DNA from: Bosea sp. OAE506
Lineage (GTDB): Bacteria; Pseudomonadota; Alphaproteobacteria; Rhizobiales; Beijerinckiaceae
Length of the DNA: 64,000 nucleotides
Assembly (NCBI RefSeq): GCF_040546595.1
Contig: NZ_JBEPOB010000001.1
Span: 3,907,001 to 3,971,000, forward strand
Direction of reading: 5' to 3'
The notes under the pieces were generated by a model. That model saw only the letters and a list, made by a program, of their open reading frames with translations, was not told the origin of the DNA and made no database searches. Shown here piece by piece: positions 28,601 to 35,988 of the stretch (position 1 is the first letter of the stretch; each line of letters opens with the position of its first letter). The position numbers were made by a program, and so were the translations under genes.

Positions 28601-28864
28601 GATGGTCCGCAGATAGGCAGAGAAGACTGCAGGATCGTCAGTGCCAGCTTGATTGAGCGCAGACAGCTGTCCGGCATCGGTGATCTCGGCATCTATCTCT
28701 TCGCGCCAGATAACCTCTAGGCTCTCGCCCTGTGCATCATCGTCAATGCAGGCGAGGCGAGCGCGAGCAGGGGTCTTGTCGGCAATGACCTGCTCAACAA
28801 GCCACTGCCGACCTCGCAAGCTAACGAAAACTCCAGCAGTCGGGCCCACTGCGTCCAACTCCAT
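25700..28864 (-). CDS. drmD: DISARM SNF2-like helicase DrmD
   Basis: 1054 residues. Two RecA domains: Walker A 'DDVGAGKTIEAGLVLREL' at about 134-151, DEAH box 'LLILDEAHHAA' at about 240-250, 'LFLSATPHNGHSNSF' (motif III), 'LLIFTEYEDTRRWLERKL' and motif VI 'PWNPARLEQRNGRIDR'. These are SNF2/HepA-like features. The long C-terminal part is rich in charged coiled segments. In class 1 DISARM, drmD precedes drmMI, as here. It opens the operon; the ATG at 28864 has no strong ribosome site. It probably translocates on DNA to assist detection or processing of phage DNA. Confidence 0.9.
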   Translation of the reverse strand: MELDAVGPTAGVFVSLRGRQWLVEQVIADKTPARARLACIDDDAQGESLEVIWREEIDAEITDAGQLSALNQAGTDDPAVFSAYLRTIRWSTATAADRKLFQAPFRAGIHLDAYQLVPLAKALALPRVNLLIADDVGAGKTIEAGLVLRELLLRRRVDFVVVAAPPSMTRQWQDELQAKFGLPFTIIDRDYLAAVRRERGFAVNPWASGSMFLLSHSLIGDEGYTAGLRDLLGEFRPRSLLILDEAHHAAPASGSRYAVDSQFTRAIRGLAERFEHRLFLSATPHNGHSNSFTSLLEILDPQRFTAGVEVRPDDLAPIMVRRLKSDLKRFGERFPTRRVEAVIIDGLPADAPELVLSNKLAAYDALVAQRTKDLPAAAAARSRLLMVGLQQRLLSSIAAFKRTLEKHRARLERAIEDRPAIYPAVSLIEPVILEDEPEDEAEAEARIAAEEDRAAQMIDAGVGDIALVDEMVEIARVHANRPDARIKKLVEWVRAHMVADGRWNERRLLIFTEYEDTRRWLERKLTEALHDLEPEDRVARFTGATPTDRREELKRRFNSDPAADPLRILICTDAAREGINLQSRCHDLIHMDLPWNPARLEQRNGRIDRKLQPSPEVWCRYFVYRQRPEDRVLQRLVEKTETIHRQLGSVGQVLSDRIADLLARRGLRDVRVTDEIEALEKDPRVAKSREEMDDREERRIQREARELDRMRKLLEDSRKQVGVETADLKAVTAAALARAGCSLDESQDGKVGGAELFRLDPAAPIFGHGGWQEALDDLRVRRRGRKERLKEWRASAPLKAIAFEPARDPRTGVDAPDVVQVHLEHRLVRRLLSRFLSQGFTSDLKRVCAVIGPGAQPRVVLIGRLALYGAGAARLHEELLMVTAAWNEPDRRTGTLRPFGERGEEATLDQLEQALRDNRTPPPPTVDRLRTSALRDAADLEPELKRRADARRKEVARELVAVGEEEADALRKLLVDQRDRIAKREASFDDRQLSLEFDQVEAEQVRRDRRRWQAKFDRLARDIAAEPERVRRGYDVVADRLEIVGLMHLWPKSN

Positions 28865-28946
28865 TCATGTCGGCATGAGATCGTGCCGGCCAAAACCAGG
28901 TGACCTGAGACCCTTTTCTCCTCCGGTCTGAGGCAGGGTCCTGAGC

Positions 28947-29057
28947 TTACGTTCTGGCCTTAGGCGGCCTGTTTTTCCAGCGGGAATTTAGGGCGAACTC
29001 GGCGATCGTTATGTTGCTGAGAGCTGAGTGGGGTCTGTGGCGATTGTAGTACTCCCT
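28947..29057 (-). pseudogene. IS3-family transposase C-terminal fragment
   Basis: A 36-codon fragment reading 'EYYNRHRPHSALSNITIAEF', then 'ALNSRW', matches the C-terminal 'YN..RPHSALG..TPaEfa' end of IS3-family OrfB proteins. Upstream is a stop codon and no further similarity. It is unrelated to the intact IS3 element at 1.6-2.8 kb, whose ending differs. Confidence 0.75.
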
Positions 29058-29381
29058 CTATCAGGTGAATCATGAGGGGCGCATCGTCCGTCTTCGTGAG
29101 TGACGGACTCTGCTGAAATCTGGAGGAAGATCAGGGCCTCAGGTCAGCGAAGCCCTACTGGCTGGCTGGCCGTTACTCGCTCCGCAGAATTGCTTATGAG
29201 CCAAGACGCCGGAAGGCGGACGTCCTCAAAATCCGAAAAGGGCCAAATTTTCGCATTGGCTGGCAAACTGGCGACCATGCTGAGTGAGACGCAGGCAAAC
29301 CTCGGAACCCACTTTAAGGGAACCCCCGAGAACTGAGGCCGACGAGCCGTTCCGGGTCACGCGAGCCCGGACGGAATCTAA
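29058..29381. other. gene-free spacer with a 5' leader hairpin
   Basis: No convincing gene; an open frame at 29100-29336 has no family features. At 29348-29373, directly before the 29382 start, ccgttccggg and cccggacgg can form a strong hairpin. The promoter of the following cluster is probably in this spacer. Confidence 0.4.
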
Positions 29382-29840
29382 ATGACGAAGGTGAACAACA
29401 GCGGCGAAACCGCCCGGGATGAGGCCCGCCCCAGTGAGGCGGATCTGAGCAAGTATGAACGCAACTACCGCCTGACCACCGACCGGGTCGAGCGGTTCTA
29501 CGTGCTCTGGCGGCAGGCGATGGCCCACGCCTTGCTCCTCGAGCAGCAGGGTGATCGGACTTATCCCGAGCATGGCGGCCTGACCGCCCTGCAGCTCGCC
29601 GAAGGTGCGCGAGCTCACGCCCGTTTCTTCGCGTTCTTGCTGGCGGAAGCCCCCGCGCAGACCAAGGTGCATCTCGAGGCCAAAGTCTCGATCTACGCCG
29701 ACATGGCCTCGGACCCTGACGAGATCCGCCGCTCGCGCACCGCCCGGATGGTGGGGGCTGCCATGCAGCAAGACGCGGGCGATCTGGGCATCACCCTGCC
29801 CGGCGTCCCGCTCGCGCCTGGCAGCGAGAGCTGGCACTGA
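29382..29840 (+). CDS. hypothetical helical protein, first gene of the exonuclease/AAA cluster
   Basis: 152 residues, unknown family. A polar N-terminus is followed by 'SKYERNYRLTTDRVERFYVL' and 'AEGARAHARFFAFLLAEAP', mostly amphipathic helix, and a Pro/Gly-containing tail. No membrane segment or catalytic motif. It ends 11 bp before the exonuclease I-like gene, in the same direction, so the two are almost certainly co-transcribed. Possibly a partner or inhibitor of the nuclease, by position only. Confidence 0.7.
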   Translation: MTKVNNSGETARDEARPSEADLSKYERNYRLTTDRVERFYVLWRQAMAHALLLEQQGDRTYPEHGGLTALQLAEGARAHARFFAFLLAEAPAQTKVHLEAKVSIYADMASDPDEIRRSRTARMVGAAMQQDAGDLGITLPGVPLAPGSESWH

Positions 29841-29851
29841 AGGTCGCCGCC

Positions 29852-31258
29852 ATGAGCTTCATCTTCATGGATTTCGAGGCTAGCGGTCTTGAGCCGGCGT
29901 GGGATGTGCCGCTGCAGGCTGCCTATATCGAGACCGACAGCGACCTTCGCCCTGTGCAAGAGACTGTCTTGCGGGCGCGCTTGCCCGCCTATGTCGTACC
30001 TTCACCTGACGCCTTGCTCGTCACCGGCCTCGACTCTGACAGTATCGAGGCCGCGCCGCTTTCGCAGCTCGAGATGATGCGAGCCATCGCCGGCATCCTC
30101 GCCGCGGCATCACCGGCCACGATTCTGGGCTACAGCAACCTAAAGTACGATGATGAGCTCCAACGCCACAGCGCCTTTCGGACGTTGCACCCGCCTTACG
30201 CCACCTCGATGCCGGGCTTCGCGCGCGCCGATGTGCTGATCATGCTGCGGGCGGTGGCGATGCTGGCGCCCGGCGCCATCACCATCCCGGTGACGCCCCA
30301 TGGCAAGCCGACGATGCGGCTGGGGCCGGTCTGCCGCGCGAACGGCATCGCCTTAGACGAAGCGGACGCCCATGATGCGCTGAATGACGTCCATGCCACG
30401 ATCGCGCTCTTCAGGCTCCTGCGCGAACGCGCGCCCACCATCATCGCGGCGATGATGGCCAATGCCCATAAGAGCGGACCAGCGGGAATGCTGGCGCGCC
30501 CCGAAGCGCTCGGGCTCGGTCTGTTCAACCGCATGATACCGGCAGGCGGCATCATGCCTACGCCAGGGAACGCGTCGTCCTGGGCCGTCGCCGATCTGAC
30601 CGTCGACCCGACTTATCTCGATGCCACGCCGGAGCAACTTGGCGAAATGCTTTTCGCCAGGGGCGAGCGCCCGATCCGGCTGGTCAAGACCAATGCCCAG
30701 CCGATCTTGTTGCCGTGGGAGATGACGGCACCTGTCTTACAAGGAGAGGTCCCGCCGGATGGCGAGTTGCAGGCCCGTCTGGCCCGGATCCGGGGCCATG
30801 CCAGCTTCCGCGACAACCTCGCGATCGCACTGGCCGGGCGCTTCGCCGACAAGACACCGAGCCCGTGGCCGGATGATAGCCTCTACAGTGGCGGCTTCAT
30901 CAGCCGCGAGGACGCGATCACCTCGCGACGCTGGCATGAGGTCGCATGGGACCAGCGGGTGCGGCTCGGCCGCGAGCTTCTCGGCGACGTCCGGCTGAAA
31001 GCCTTCGCCAATCGCTGGGCCTGGCTCGAAGCGCCGGAGGAGTTCTCCGCCGCAGAGCGCGAGAAAGGAGCGGCCTGGTTCGCGCTACGTCTCGATACCC
31101 AGGACGACGTGCCATGGCTCACACGCCCCATCGCCCTGCAGCGCATCGCCGCGCTTAAGGCCGAGACCGGCGCGGGCAACGATGCCCGGGTCCGTCAGCT
31201 CGACTCGATCGAATGCTGGATTGCCGGGCGCGGCCGGACATTGTCGCGCACCGCCTGA
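29852..31258 (+). CDS. exonuclease I-like DEDDh nuclease (SbcB family)
   Basis: 468 residues, close to the ~475 of E. coli SbcB. The DEDDh motifs are visible: 'FIFMDFEASGLEP' (D and E of Exo I), an Asp-containing 'YSNLKYDDELQRH' (Exo II; SbcB has 'GYNNVRFDDE') and 'DAHDALNDVHATIALFRLL' (Exo III, H then D). The C-terminal half follows SbcB order ('DEALLFRYRAR'-type region replaced by 'RADKTPSPWPDD...LYSGGF'). SbcB degrades single-stranded DNA 3' to 5'. Its position in an island next to a Lon-like ATPase, rather than a repair locus, suggests a specialised role. Confidence 0.85.
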   Translation: MSFIFMDFEASGLEPAWDVPLQAAYIETDSDLRPVQETVLRARLPAYVVPSPDALLVTGLDSDSIEAAPLSQLEMMRAIAGILAAASPATILGYSNLKYDDELQRHSAFRTLHPPYATSMPGFARADVLIMLRAVAMLAPGAITIPVTPHGKPTMRLGPVCRANGIALDEADAHDALNDVHATIALFRLLRERAPTIIAAMMANAHKSGPAGMLARPEALGLGLFNRMIPAGGIMPTPGNASSWAVADLTVDPTYLDATPEQLGEMLFARGERPIRLVKTNAQPILLPWEMTAPVLQGEVPPDGELQARLARIRGHASFRDNLAIALAGRFADKTPSPWPDDSLYSGGFISREDAITSRRWHEVAWDQRVRLGRELLGDVRLKAFANRWAWLEAPEEFSAAEREKGAAWFALRLDTQDDVPWLTRPIALQRIAALKAETGAGNDARVRQLDSIECWIAGRGRTLSRTA

Positions 31259-31288
31259 ACCAAAACACCGTGGCCGATATCAGGAAGG

Positions 31289-31306
31289 GCGCCCCGCATG
31301 GGGCGC
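31289..31306 (+). terminator. intergenic hairpin in the exonuclease/AAA cluster
   Basis: Perfect 7-bp stem gcgcccc/ggggcgc with loop gcat, followed by tttcgtc. It lies between the exonuclease stop and the next gene. The loop and the trailing tttcgtc recur in the hairpin at 34606-34630. Lacking a long T-run, it may be a weak terminator or an RNA-processing/stability element. Confidence 0.55.
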
Positions 31307-31377
31307 TTTCGTCGATTCCAGGAGGACCGAGGTGAAGCGCAGCCGATGGGGCTGTCACCCACAGGATTCAAAAGACC

Positions 31378-32379
31378 ATGACGAACAATAACCAGGATCG
31401 CGACCTCACGCCCGTGACGACGGATCACCAAGGCGGCGGCGACCGGCCGCTCGGGCCGATCCGTGACCCGCTCGCCGAGCCGACCCGCTGCATCGGTAAC
31501 GATCCCTCGCTCGCCGAGTTGATCGCGGTGCGCGACCATGCGCCCGACCTCAAGGTCGTCGCGCGCGAGGCGAAGCGCTGCAACGACGAAGCGGACCGAC
31601 TGCCGCTTGGCCTCGAACGGACCTACGAGGAGCGGATGGCAGAGGTTGGCCTGCAGATCGTCGGCTTGAGCTGCGCGGCCATCGTCGCGATCTGGCCAAC
31701 CGACACGCTTGAGGACGCCGATGCGAAGCGAGCGCTCGCCCGCGAGACGCAGCCACACTACGAAGACACCGACTTCGCGATGGCTCCGCTGCTCTCGATC
31801 GAGGACGCAGCCCGCATCAGGCTCCACCGCGCCGCCTTCGACGTCGGTGCGCTCGTCGTGCCCCCAGGCCCTCCCGGACCGGTGCCCTCCGACAGGGGTC
31901 TCGCGACCTGGCCGCTGTCGCGGTTCGATCTCGTCGACGCGGTGCCTCTCGCCGGCGGTCCACCTAGCCTGGATGCGCGCAGCATCGCCCGGTGGAAGGC
32001 CTTTGTCGACGCCTATCCCGACCTAACCGCGCTGGTCGACCGCTTCAGCGCGATGATCGCGATCGCCGATCGCCTCACGGTGATGGCCGATCACAACGAG
32101 CCCGACAGCGCGGCGATGCGCCGGGCTGCCGAGGGCGCTCGCATCCTCGCCTACCTCGCCGCGGCCCGGGCCGCGATCTGGCCCTCGATGCTGCACTCGG
32201 CCGACGCGCAGGCCAAGCTCAGGCTGGTGGCGCTGATCAACGACCGCGCCTGCCGGCATGATCCTTTGCACATGCAAGCCGCCATCCGGCATCTGGTCAG
32301 CGAGGCGAACTTCATAGCCCGGCGGTTCCGATTCGGGGCAACGCTCGAGCTTAATCCGCAGTGGCTCCCGATTGTGTAA
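31378..32379 (+). CDS. uncharacterised helical protein, paralogue 1 of the cluster
   Basis: 333 residues, no known domain. It is a clear paralogue of the next gene: both have 'DPSLAELIAVR/DPSVAELVAFR', then 'VGLQIVGLSCAAIVAIWPTD', 'RGLATWPLSRFDLVDA', 'GGPPSLD', 'AEGARILAYLAAARAAIWPS' and a closing 'HDPLHMQAAIRHLVSEA'. The two genes therefore arose by duplication and may form a hetero-oligomer. No signal peptide; predicted cytoplasmic. Function unknown. Confidence 0.75.
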   Translation: MTNNNQDRDLTPVTTDHQGGGDRPLGPIRDPLAEPTRCIGNDPSLAELIAVRDHAPDLKVVAREAKRCNDEADRLPLGLERTYEERMAEVGLQIVGLSCAAIVAIWPTDTLEDADAKRALARETQPHYEDTDFAMAPLLSIEDAARIRLHRAAFDVGALVVPPGPPGPVPSDRGLATWPLSRFDLVDAVPLAGGPPSLDARSIARWKAFVDAYPDLTALVDRFSAMIAIADRLTVMADHNEPDSAAMRRAAEGARILAYLAAARAAIWPSMLHSADAQAKLRLVALINDRACRHDPLHMQAAIRHLVSEANFIARRFRFGATLELNPQWLPIV

Positions 32380-32407
32380 CGGAATCGCCGGAGAGAGAGG
32401 ACATGGC

Positions 32408-32433
32408 GATGGCGTCCTTGCGGGGACGCCATC
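32408..32433 (+). terminator. intergenic hairpin before paralogue 2
   Basis: Perfect 10-bp stem gatggcgtcc/ggacgccatc, loop ttgcgg. It lies between paralogue 1 and the ATG of paralogue 2. No T-run follows, so it is more likely an RNA structure affecting processing or translation than a terminator. Confidence 0.45.
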
Positions 32434-32498
32434 TGCGATTCTCAGGGGCGGAGGAAGACATGCGGCCAGATGGTCGCGACCCCATAGGAAAGTTCAAA

Positions 32499-33500
32499 AT
32501 GACCAGGAAGACTGAGGATGGCGGGCGCTCGCTCGCCAAGCGCGGCGCAGGCCCCGTGGAGGAGCCCGCCAACCGGGCGCTGCGCGATCCGATCGCGATG
32601 GCGGTCGAGATCATCAACGGCGATGACCCGAGCGTCGCGGAGCTGGTGGCGTTCCGGCGCCAGCCGATCGACCTGAAGGCGGCGGCGCGCAACGCCAAAA
32701 GCCTGTCGAACGAGGAGTTCCGGCTCAGCCTCTCGAAGGAACTCGGCGAACGCGAGTACGACCTAGCCTGCGCCGGGCTTCAGATCATGAGCCTTAGCCT
32801 GGTCGCGCTGACCGCCATCTGGCCAAGCGACGACCTGGACCAGGCCGAGGCCAAGCTCGCCCTCGCCGAGGCGACCGGCGCCCTGCACCATCGCCGCGAC
32901 CAGAGCTTTGTCTCGACGATGGACGCGACGCTGGCGCGCCGCTTGCGCTGGAAGCGGACTGCCTTCAGCGTGCCGGCGCTCATGTTGCCTCCAGCGCAAA
33001 CGGCGCCAGAGAGCGACAGCCGCAGGCTGGCCACCTGGCCGCTTGAGCGCTGGGAACTCTCCGCCGGCCTGGAGCTGCGCGGCGGTCCGCCAGCCTTCGC
33101 GCATCGGGAGATCGCCAACTGGGTCGGCTACGCGAGCGCCGCCCCCGATCTCGACGTCCTCCTGCAGCGCGCCCAGACAATGTTCGAAACCTGCGACCGC
33201 CTGATCGCGCTGGCCCAGCGTGGTCCGGAGAACGCGAGCGAACTGATGGTCGCGGCCGAAGGCGCCCGCATCGCCGGCAACCTGGCAGCAGCGCAGGTCA
33301 TGATCTGGCCGGTGCACAACCGCGCCGCGCTGGCGACCAAGAAGGAGGTCGTCGCGCTGATCAATCTGCGCGGTGAGATCGGCGATCCCGCGCACATGTT
33401 GGCGGCGATCCGGCACGTCACGGCCGACGCCGCCTGGGTCAAATCGCTGCCGCCAGACGCGCGAGACAAACTAAAGTTCGACTTTAGCGAACTTGTCTAA
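32499..33500 (+). CDS. uncharacterised helical protein, paralogue 2 of the cluster
   Basis: 333 residues from the ATG at 32499 (AGGAAAG about ten bases upstream); the frame is open further upstream, but the duplicated similarity to the previous gene begins only after this start. Shared blocks are listed there: 'DPSVAELVAFRRQPIDLKAA', 'LSLVALTAIWPSDDL', 'LATWPLERWELSAGLELRGG' and 'AAEGARIAGNLAAAQVMIWP'. Both paralogues have exactly 333 residues. No domain recognised. Confidence 0.75.
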   Translation: MTRKTEDGGRSLAKRGAGPVEEPANRALRDPIAMAVEIINGDDPSVAELVAFRRQPIDLKAAARNAKSLSNEEFRLSLSKELGEREYDLACAGLQIMSLSLVALTAIWPSDDLDQAEAKLALAEATGALHHRRDQSFVSTMDATLARRLRWKRTAFSVPALMLPPAQTAPESDSRRLATWPLERWELSAGLELRGGPPAFAHREIANWVGYASAAPDLDVLLQRAQTMFETCDRLIALAQRGPENASELMVAAEGARIAGNLAAAQVMIWPVHNRAALATKKEVVALINLRGEIGDPAHMLAAIRHVTADAAWVKSLPPDARDKLKFDFSELV

Positions 33501-33526
33501 CTACCTATCAATGCACAATAACAAGG

Positions 33527-33558
33527 AAGGCAGTTCCGAGCCCGGCGCTGCCTTTTTT
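33527..33558 (+). terminator. intrinsic terminator after paralogue 2
   Basis: aaggcag at 33527-33533 pairs with ctgcctt, followed by a T6 run ending at 33558; the loop is GC-rich. This is the most terminator-like hairpin of the cluster and lies 70 bp before the next start, so the downstream genes may depend on read-through or their own promoter. Confidence 0.7.
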
Positions 33559-33628
33559 GATATCCGGAGAAGAAGGAACAGCGACTGCCTGGAGCAGATC
33601 ACCCCCATGGAAAACTGAAAGACGACCA

Positions 33629-34573
33629 ATGAACACGACCAGCGCCCGCAGCGACCTCAGCCGCATCGTCCTCGACCCCACGCCGCATCAGATCACCGAC
33701 GATCTCTTCGCCCTCGACGCGCGGCTCTCGCAGGCGGATACCGATGTCGGGGCGCTGGCAGACTGGCGCGCCAATCTGCCCGACCTGCTGCCGATCCGAG
33801 GCCGTGCTCAGGCCAATGCCGACGAGGTCCGCCGGCTGATCAAGGGTCTCGCCCGAGAGCCCGAGCTGGCCGATGACTGGATCGACGTCGCCAACGCGCT
33901 GACGGTCCTCGTCAACGCCTCGAACCTCTCGCTCCTGCTTCTGCCGCCTCGCAGCATTGACGATGCCTGGGCCAGCCGAAACTTCGGCTTCCATCTGCTG
34001 CAGCACACGCAGCGTCATGGCGATGGCGAAGAACTCGCCTTGGCGCGGCGCGCCACCAGCGCCGTCGTCCCCGAACCCGGTGATCAGGCGCTTCCGACCG
34101 ACACGGCCGGCATCCGCGATATGATCGAGACGATGGCGCGCCGGGCGAGCGCCCTGCAGCCGAAGCCGCTCACCGCGACGCCTTACGGCACGCCTGCCGT
34201 GCATCCGCTGGAACACGCCGAGAGCCTCAAGGCCTTCTTCGCGCCGCCGCAGGATCTGATGCGCCTCTTCGACGGCGCCAACAAGCTGCTGCACGCCAGT
34301 GAAGGCTTCTCCGCGAGCGGGTTGCCCGCCAGGGTCATCGAGGATGCGACCGACGGCGCCATCATCCTCAGCTACGCACGCCTGCTGCGCGTCGCGCTCT
34401 GGCCCGCCCGCAATGAGAGGGATGTCGAGGCAAAGATCGCGGCCCGCGATCTCGTGCGGGCTCGAGCGGCCGACCCCGAGCGGCTCGGGGCGCTCTTCGA
34501 GATCGCACTCGGCCAGGGGGAGATGGTGGCCGGCCAGTCGAGCCGGTTCCTGAACATTGACGCGGTCGGCTGA
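33629..34573 (+). CDS. uncharacterised helical protein, third (divergent) relative
   Basis: 314 residues from the ATG at 33629. No named domain. It shares the general plan of the two genes before it, most clearly near the C-terminus: 'AIILSYARLLRVALWPARNE', followed by an acidic/Ala-rich helix and 'ARDLVRARAADPERLGALFE', comparable to 'AAARAAIWPS...ALINDRACRHDPLHM' in paralogue 1. Overall similarity is much weaker, so homology is probable but not certain. Confidence 0.7.
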   Translation: MNTTSARSDLSRIVLDPTPHQITDDLFALDARLSQADTDVGALADWRANLPDLLPIRGRAQANADEVRRLIKGLAREPELADDWIDVANALTVLVNASNLSLLLLPPRSIDDAWASRNFGFHLLQHTQRHGDGEELALARRATSAVVPEPGDQALPTDTAGIRDMIETMARRASALQPKPLTATPYGTPAVHPLEHAESLKAFFAPPQDLMRLFDGANKLLHASEGFSASGLPARVIEDATDGAIILSYARLLRVALWPARNERDVEAKIAARDLVRARAADPERLGALFEIALGQGEMVAGQSSRFLNIDAVG

Positions 34574-34605
34574 CGGCCTCTCTCCGATCCGGACCTGAGT
34601 GATGG

Positions 34606-34630
34606 AAGGCGCGCCCGCATGGCGCGCCTT
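34606..34630 (+). terminator. intergenic hairpin before the AAA+ gene
   Basis: Perfect 10-bp stem aaggcgcgcc/ggcgcgcctt, loop cgcat, followed by tcgtc. Very similar in loop and tail to the hairpin at 31289-31306, suggesting a repeated regulatory element of this cluster. Confidence 0.6.
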
Positions 34631-34691
34631 TCGTCATGACGAAGCAGGTCCGTGAAGGGGCGGACAGGCCGACCCCAGGGACCGACCCGAC

Positions 34692-35942
34692 ATGGACAAT
34701 ATGAGCGACGACCAAAGGCTCGACAGAGCCCGGAAGGCAAGGAAGACCTCAACTCGCAAACGCCCAACCGGGCGGACGCCTCGCAACAGCCCATATAGCG
34801 GCATCGATTTCGGAGACGCGACCGCGCCCGCGAAATCGGCGCCGGCCGTGGGGCTCGAAACTGAGCAGACATCTCTCTTCGTCCGCGAACCGAATGAGGT
34901 CGACGCTCCAATCATCACGATCTTCGATCAGGCGGCCGTCCTGCGACAGCTAAGGCTGGCCGCCGCAGCCGACGACACCTTCGGCGAATACGATATCCAG
35001 GTCACACCAGCTGCATCCAGCGACGAGCAGGCCCGGATCGACCGCCTTCGGGCCTTGGCCAGCCAACATAGCCAAAGGCCGCTGGTCGTGGGCGACGTCG
35101 TCATGATCAACCGTATCCGCCAGTTGCGGATCGAATGCCCTGGTTTCGGCAGCGTCGCGGCAATCATCGAACGGGCTGCAGCGCTATCGACGGCCACCGG
35201 CACCGGTCTTGGCTTCCCTGCAATTCTCCTTGTCGGACCGCCCGGCCTCGGAAAGACGCATTTCGGGCGACGCCTCGCAACGGCGCTCAATAGCGAGACG
35301 CACGCCTTTAGCTGCGCGACGAATTCCGATGCTCAGGCTCTGCTTGTCGGTCATCCGCCGACCTGGCGAGGTTCGCGGATGGGCGTCCTCACCGAGGCGC
35401 TGCTCGGCGGTGAAACAGGCAATCCCCTGATCATCCTCGACGAAGTGGACAAGTTCGTGACCCATTCGAGCGAGAAGCCGTTTCACTCCCTTCTGACCCT
35501 CTTGGAGCCGGAGAATGCGTCGAGCTTGCTCGACGAGTACCTCAGGGTTGAGTTCGACCTCTCGCGTTGCCTGATCATCGCGACGGCCAATGACATCCAT
35601 GCGCTCCCGACGTTCATTCTGGACCGATTTCTCGTCGTCGAGATCGCCATGCCTGACGGAGAAGCGCTGCGGGACATCGCGCGGCGCATCGCGGCCGACA
35701 TGATCGCCGGCTACCGGCATATGTTCGCTCCGGTCAGCGAGCCCGTCATCGAGCGGCTGGCGCGGACAAATCCGCGCGGTATCCGTCGGCTCGTCGGCCT
35801 CGCGCTCGGCTACGCCGCTGACCAGGGACGTCGCTACCTGGAGGTAAGCGACGTCACTGCCGCGGAGGCCTGCATGGATTTCGCCGCAACGTCCCGGCCA
35901 ATCGGCTTTCTCGGTGGACGTAGTCGCCACTCCCTCGACTGA
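34692..35942 (+). CDS. AAA+ ATPase, Lon-like, without protease domain
   Basis: 416 residues. The central AAA+ module has Walker A 'ILLVGPPGLGKTHFGRRLA' at about 178-196, Walker B 'NPLIILDEVDKF' at about 244-255 and sensor 1 'CLIIATANDIHALP'; 'NPRGIRRLVGLALGYA' is in the sensor 2 lid. The order and the wording 'LDEVDK' and 'LL.LLEPEN...DEYL.VEFDLS' are those of Lon protease, but the protein ends after the lid with no Ser-Lys protease domain. It may act as a remodelling motor for the cluster's other proteins. Residues 1-130 are variable. Confidence 0.85.
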   Translation: MDNMSDDQRLDRARKARKTSTRKRPTGRTPRNSPYSGIDFGDATAPAKSAPAVGLETEQTSLFVREPNEVDAPIITIFDQAAVLRQLRLAAAADDTFGEYDIQVTPAASSDEQARIDRLRALASQHSQRPLVVGDVVMINRIRQLRIECPGFGSVAAIIERAAALSTATGTGLGFPAILLVGPPGLGKTHFGRRLATALNSETHAFSCATNSDAQALLVGHPPTWRGSRMGVLTEALLGGETGNPLIILDEVDKFVTHSSEKPFHSLLTLLEPENASSLLDEYLRVEFDLSRCLIIATANDIHALPTFILDRFLVVEIAMPDGEALRDIARRIAADMIAGYRHMFAPVSEPVIERLARTNPRGIRRLVGLALGYAADQGRRYLEVSDVTAAEACMDFAATSRPIGFLGGRSRHSLD

Positions 35943-35988
35943 CCCGCTGCCATCCCCCAACCCGTGATCCCGAACCACCAGAACCGCT

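Noticed and set aside
29100..29336. 78-codon open frame before the exonuclease cluster
   Set aside because: No ribosome site, no family features, mixed composition; treated as spacer.
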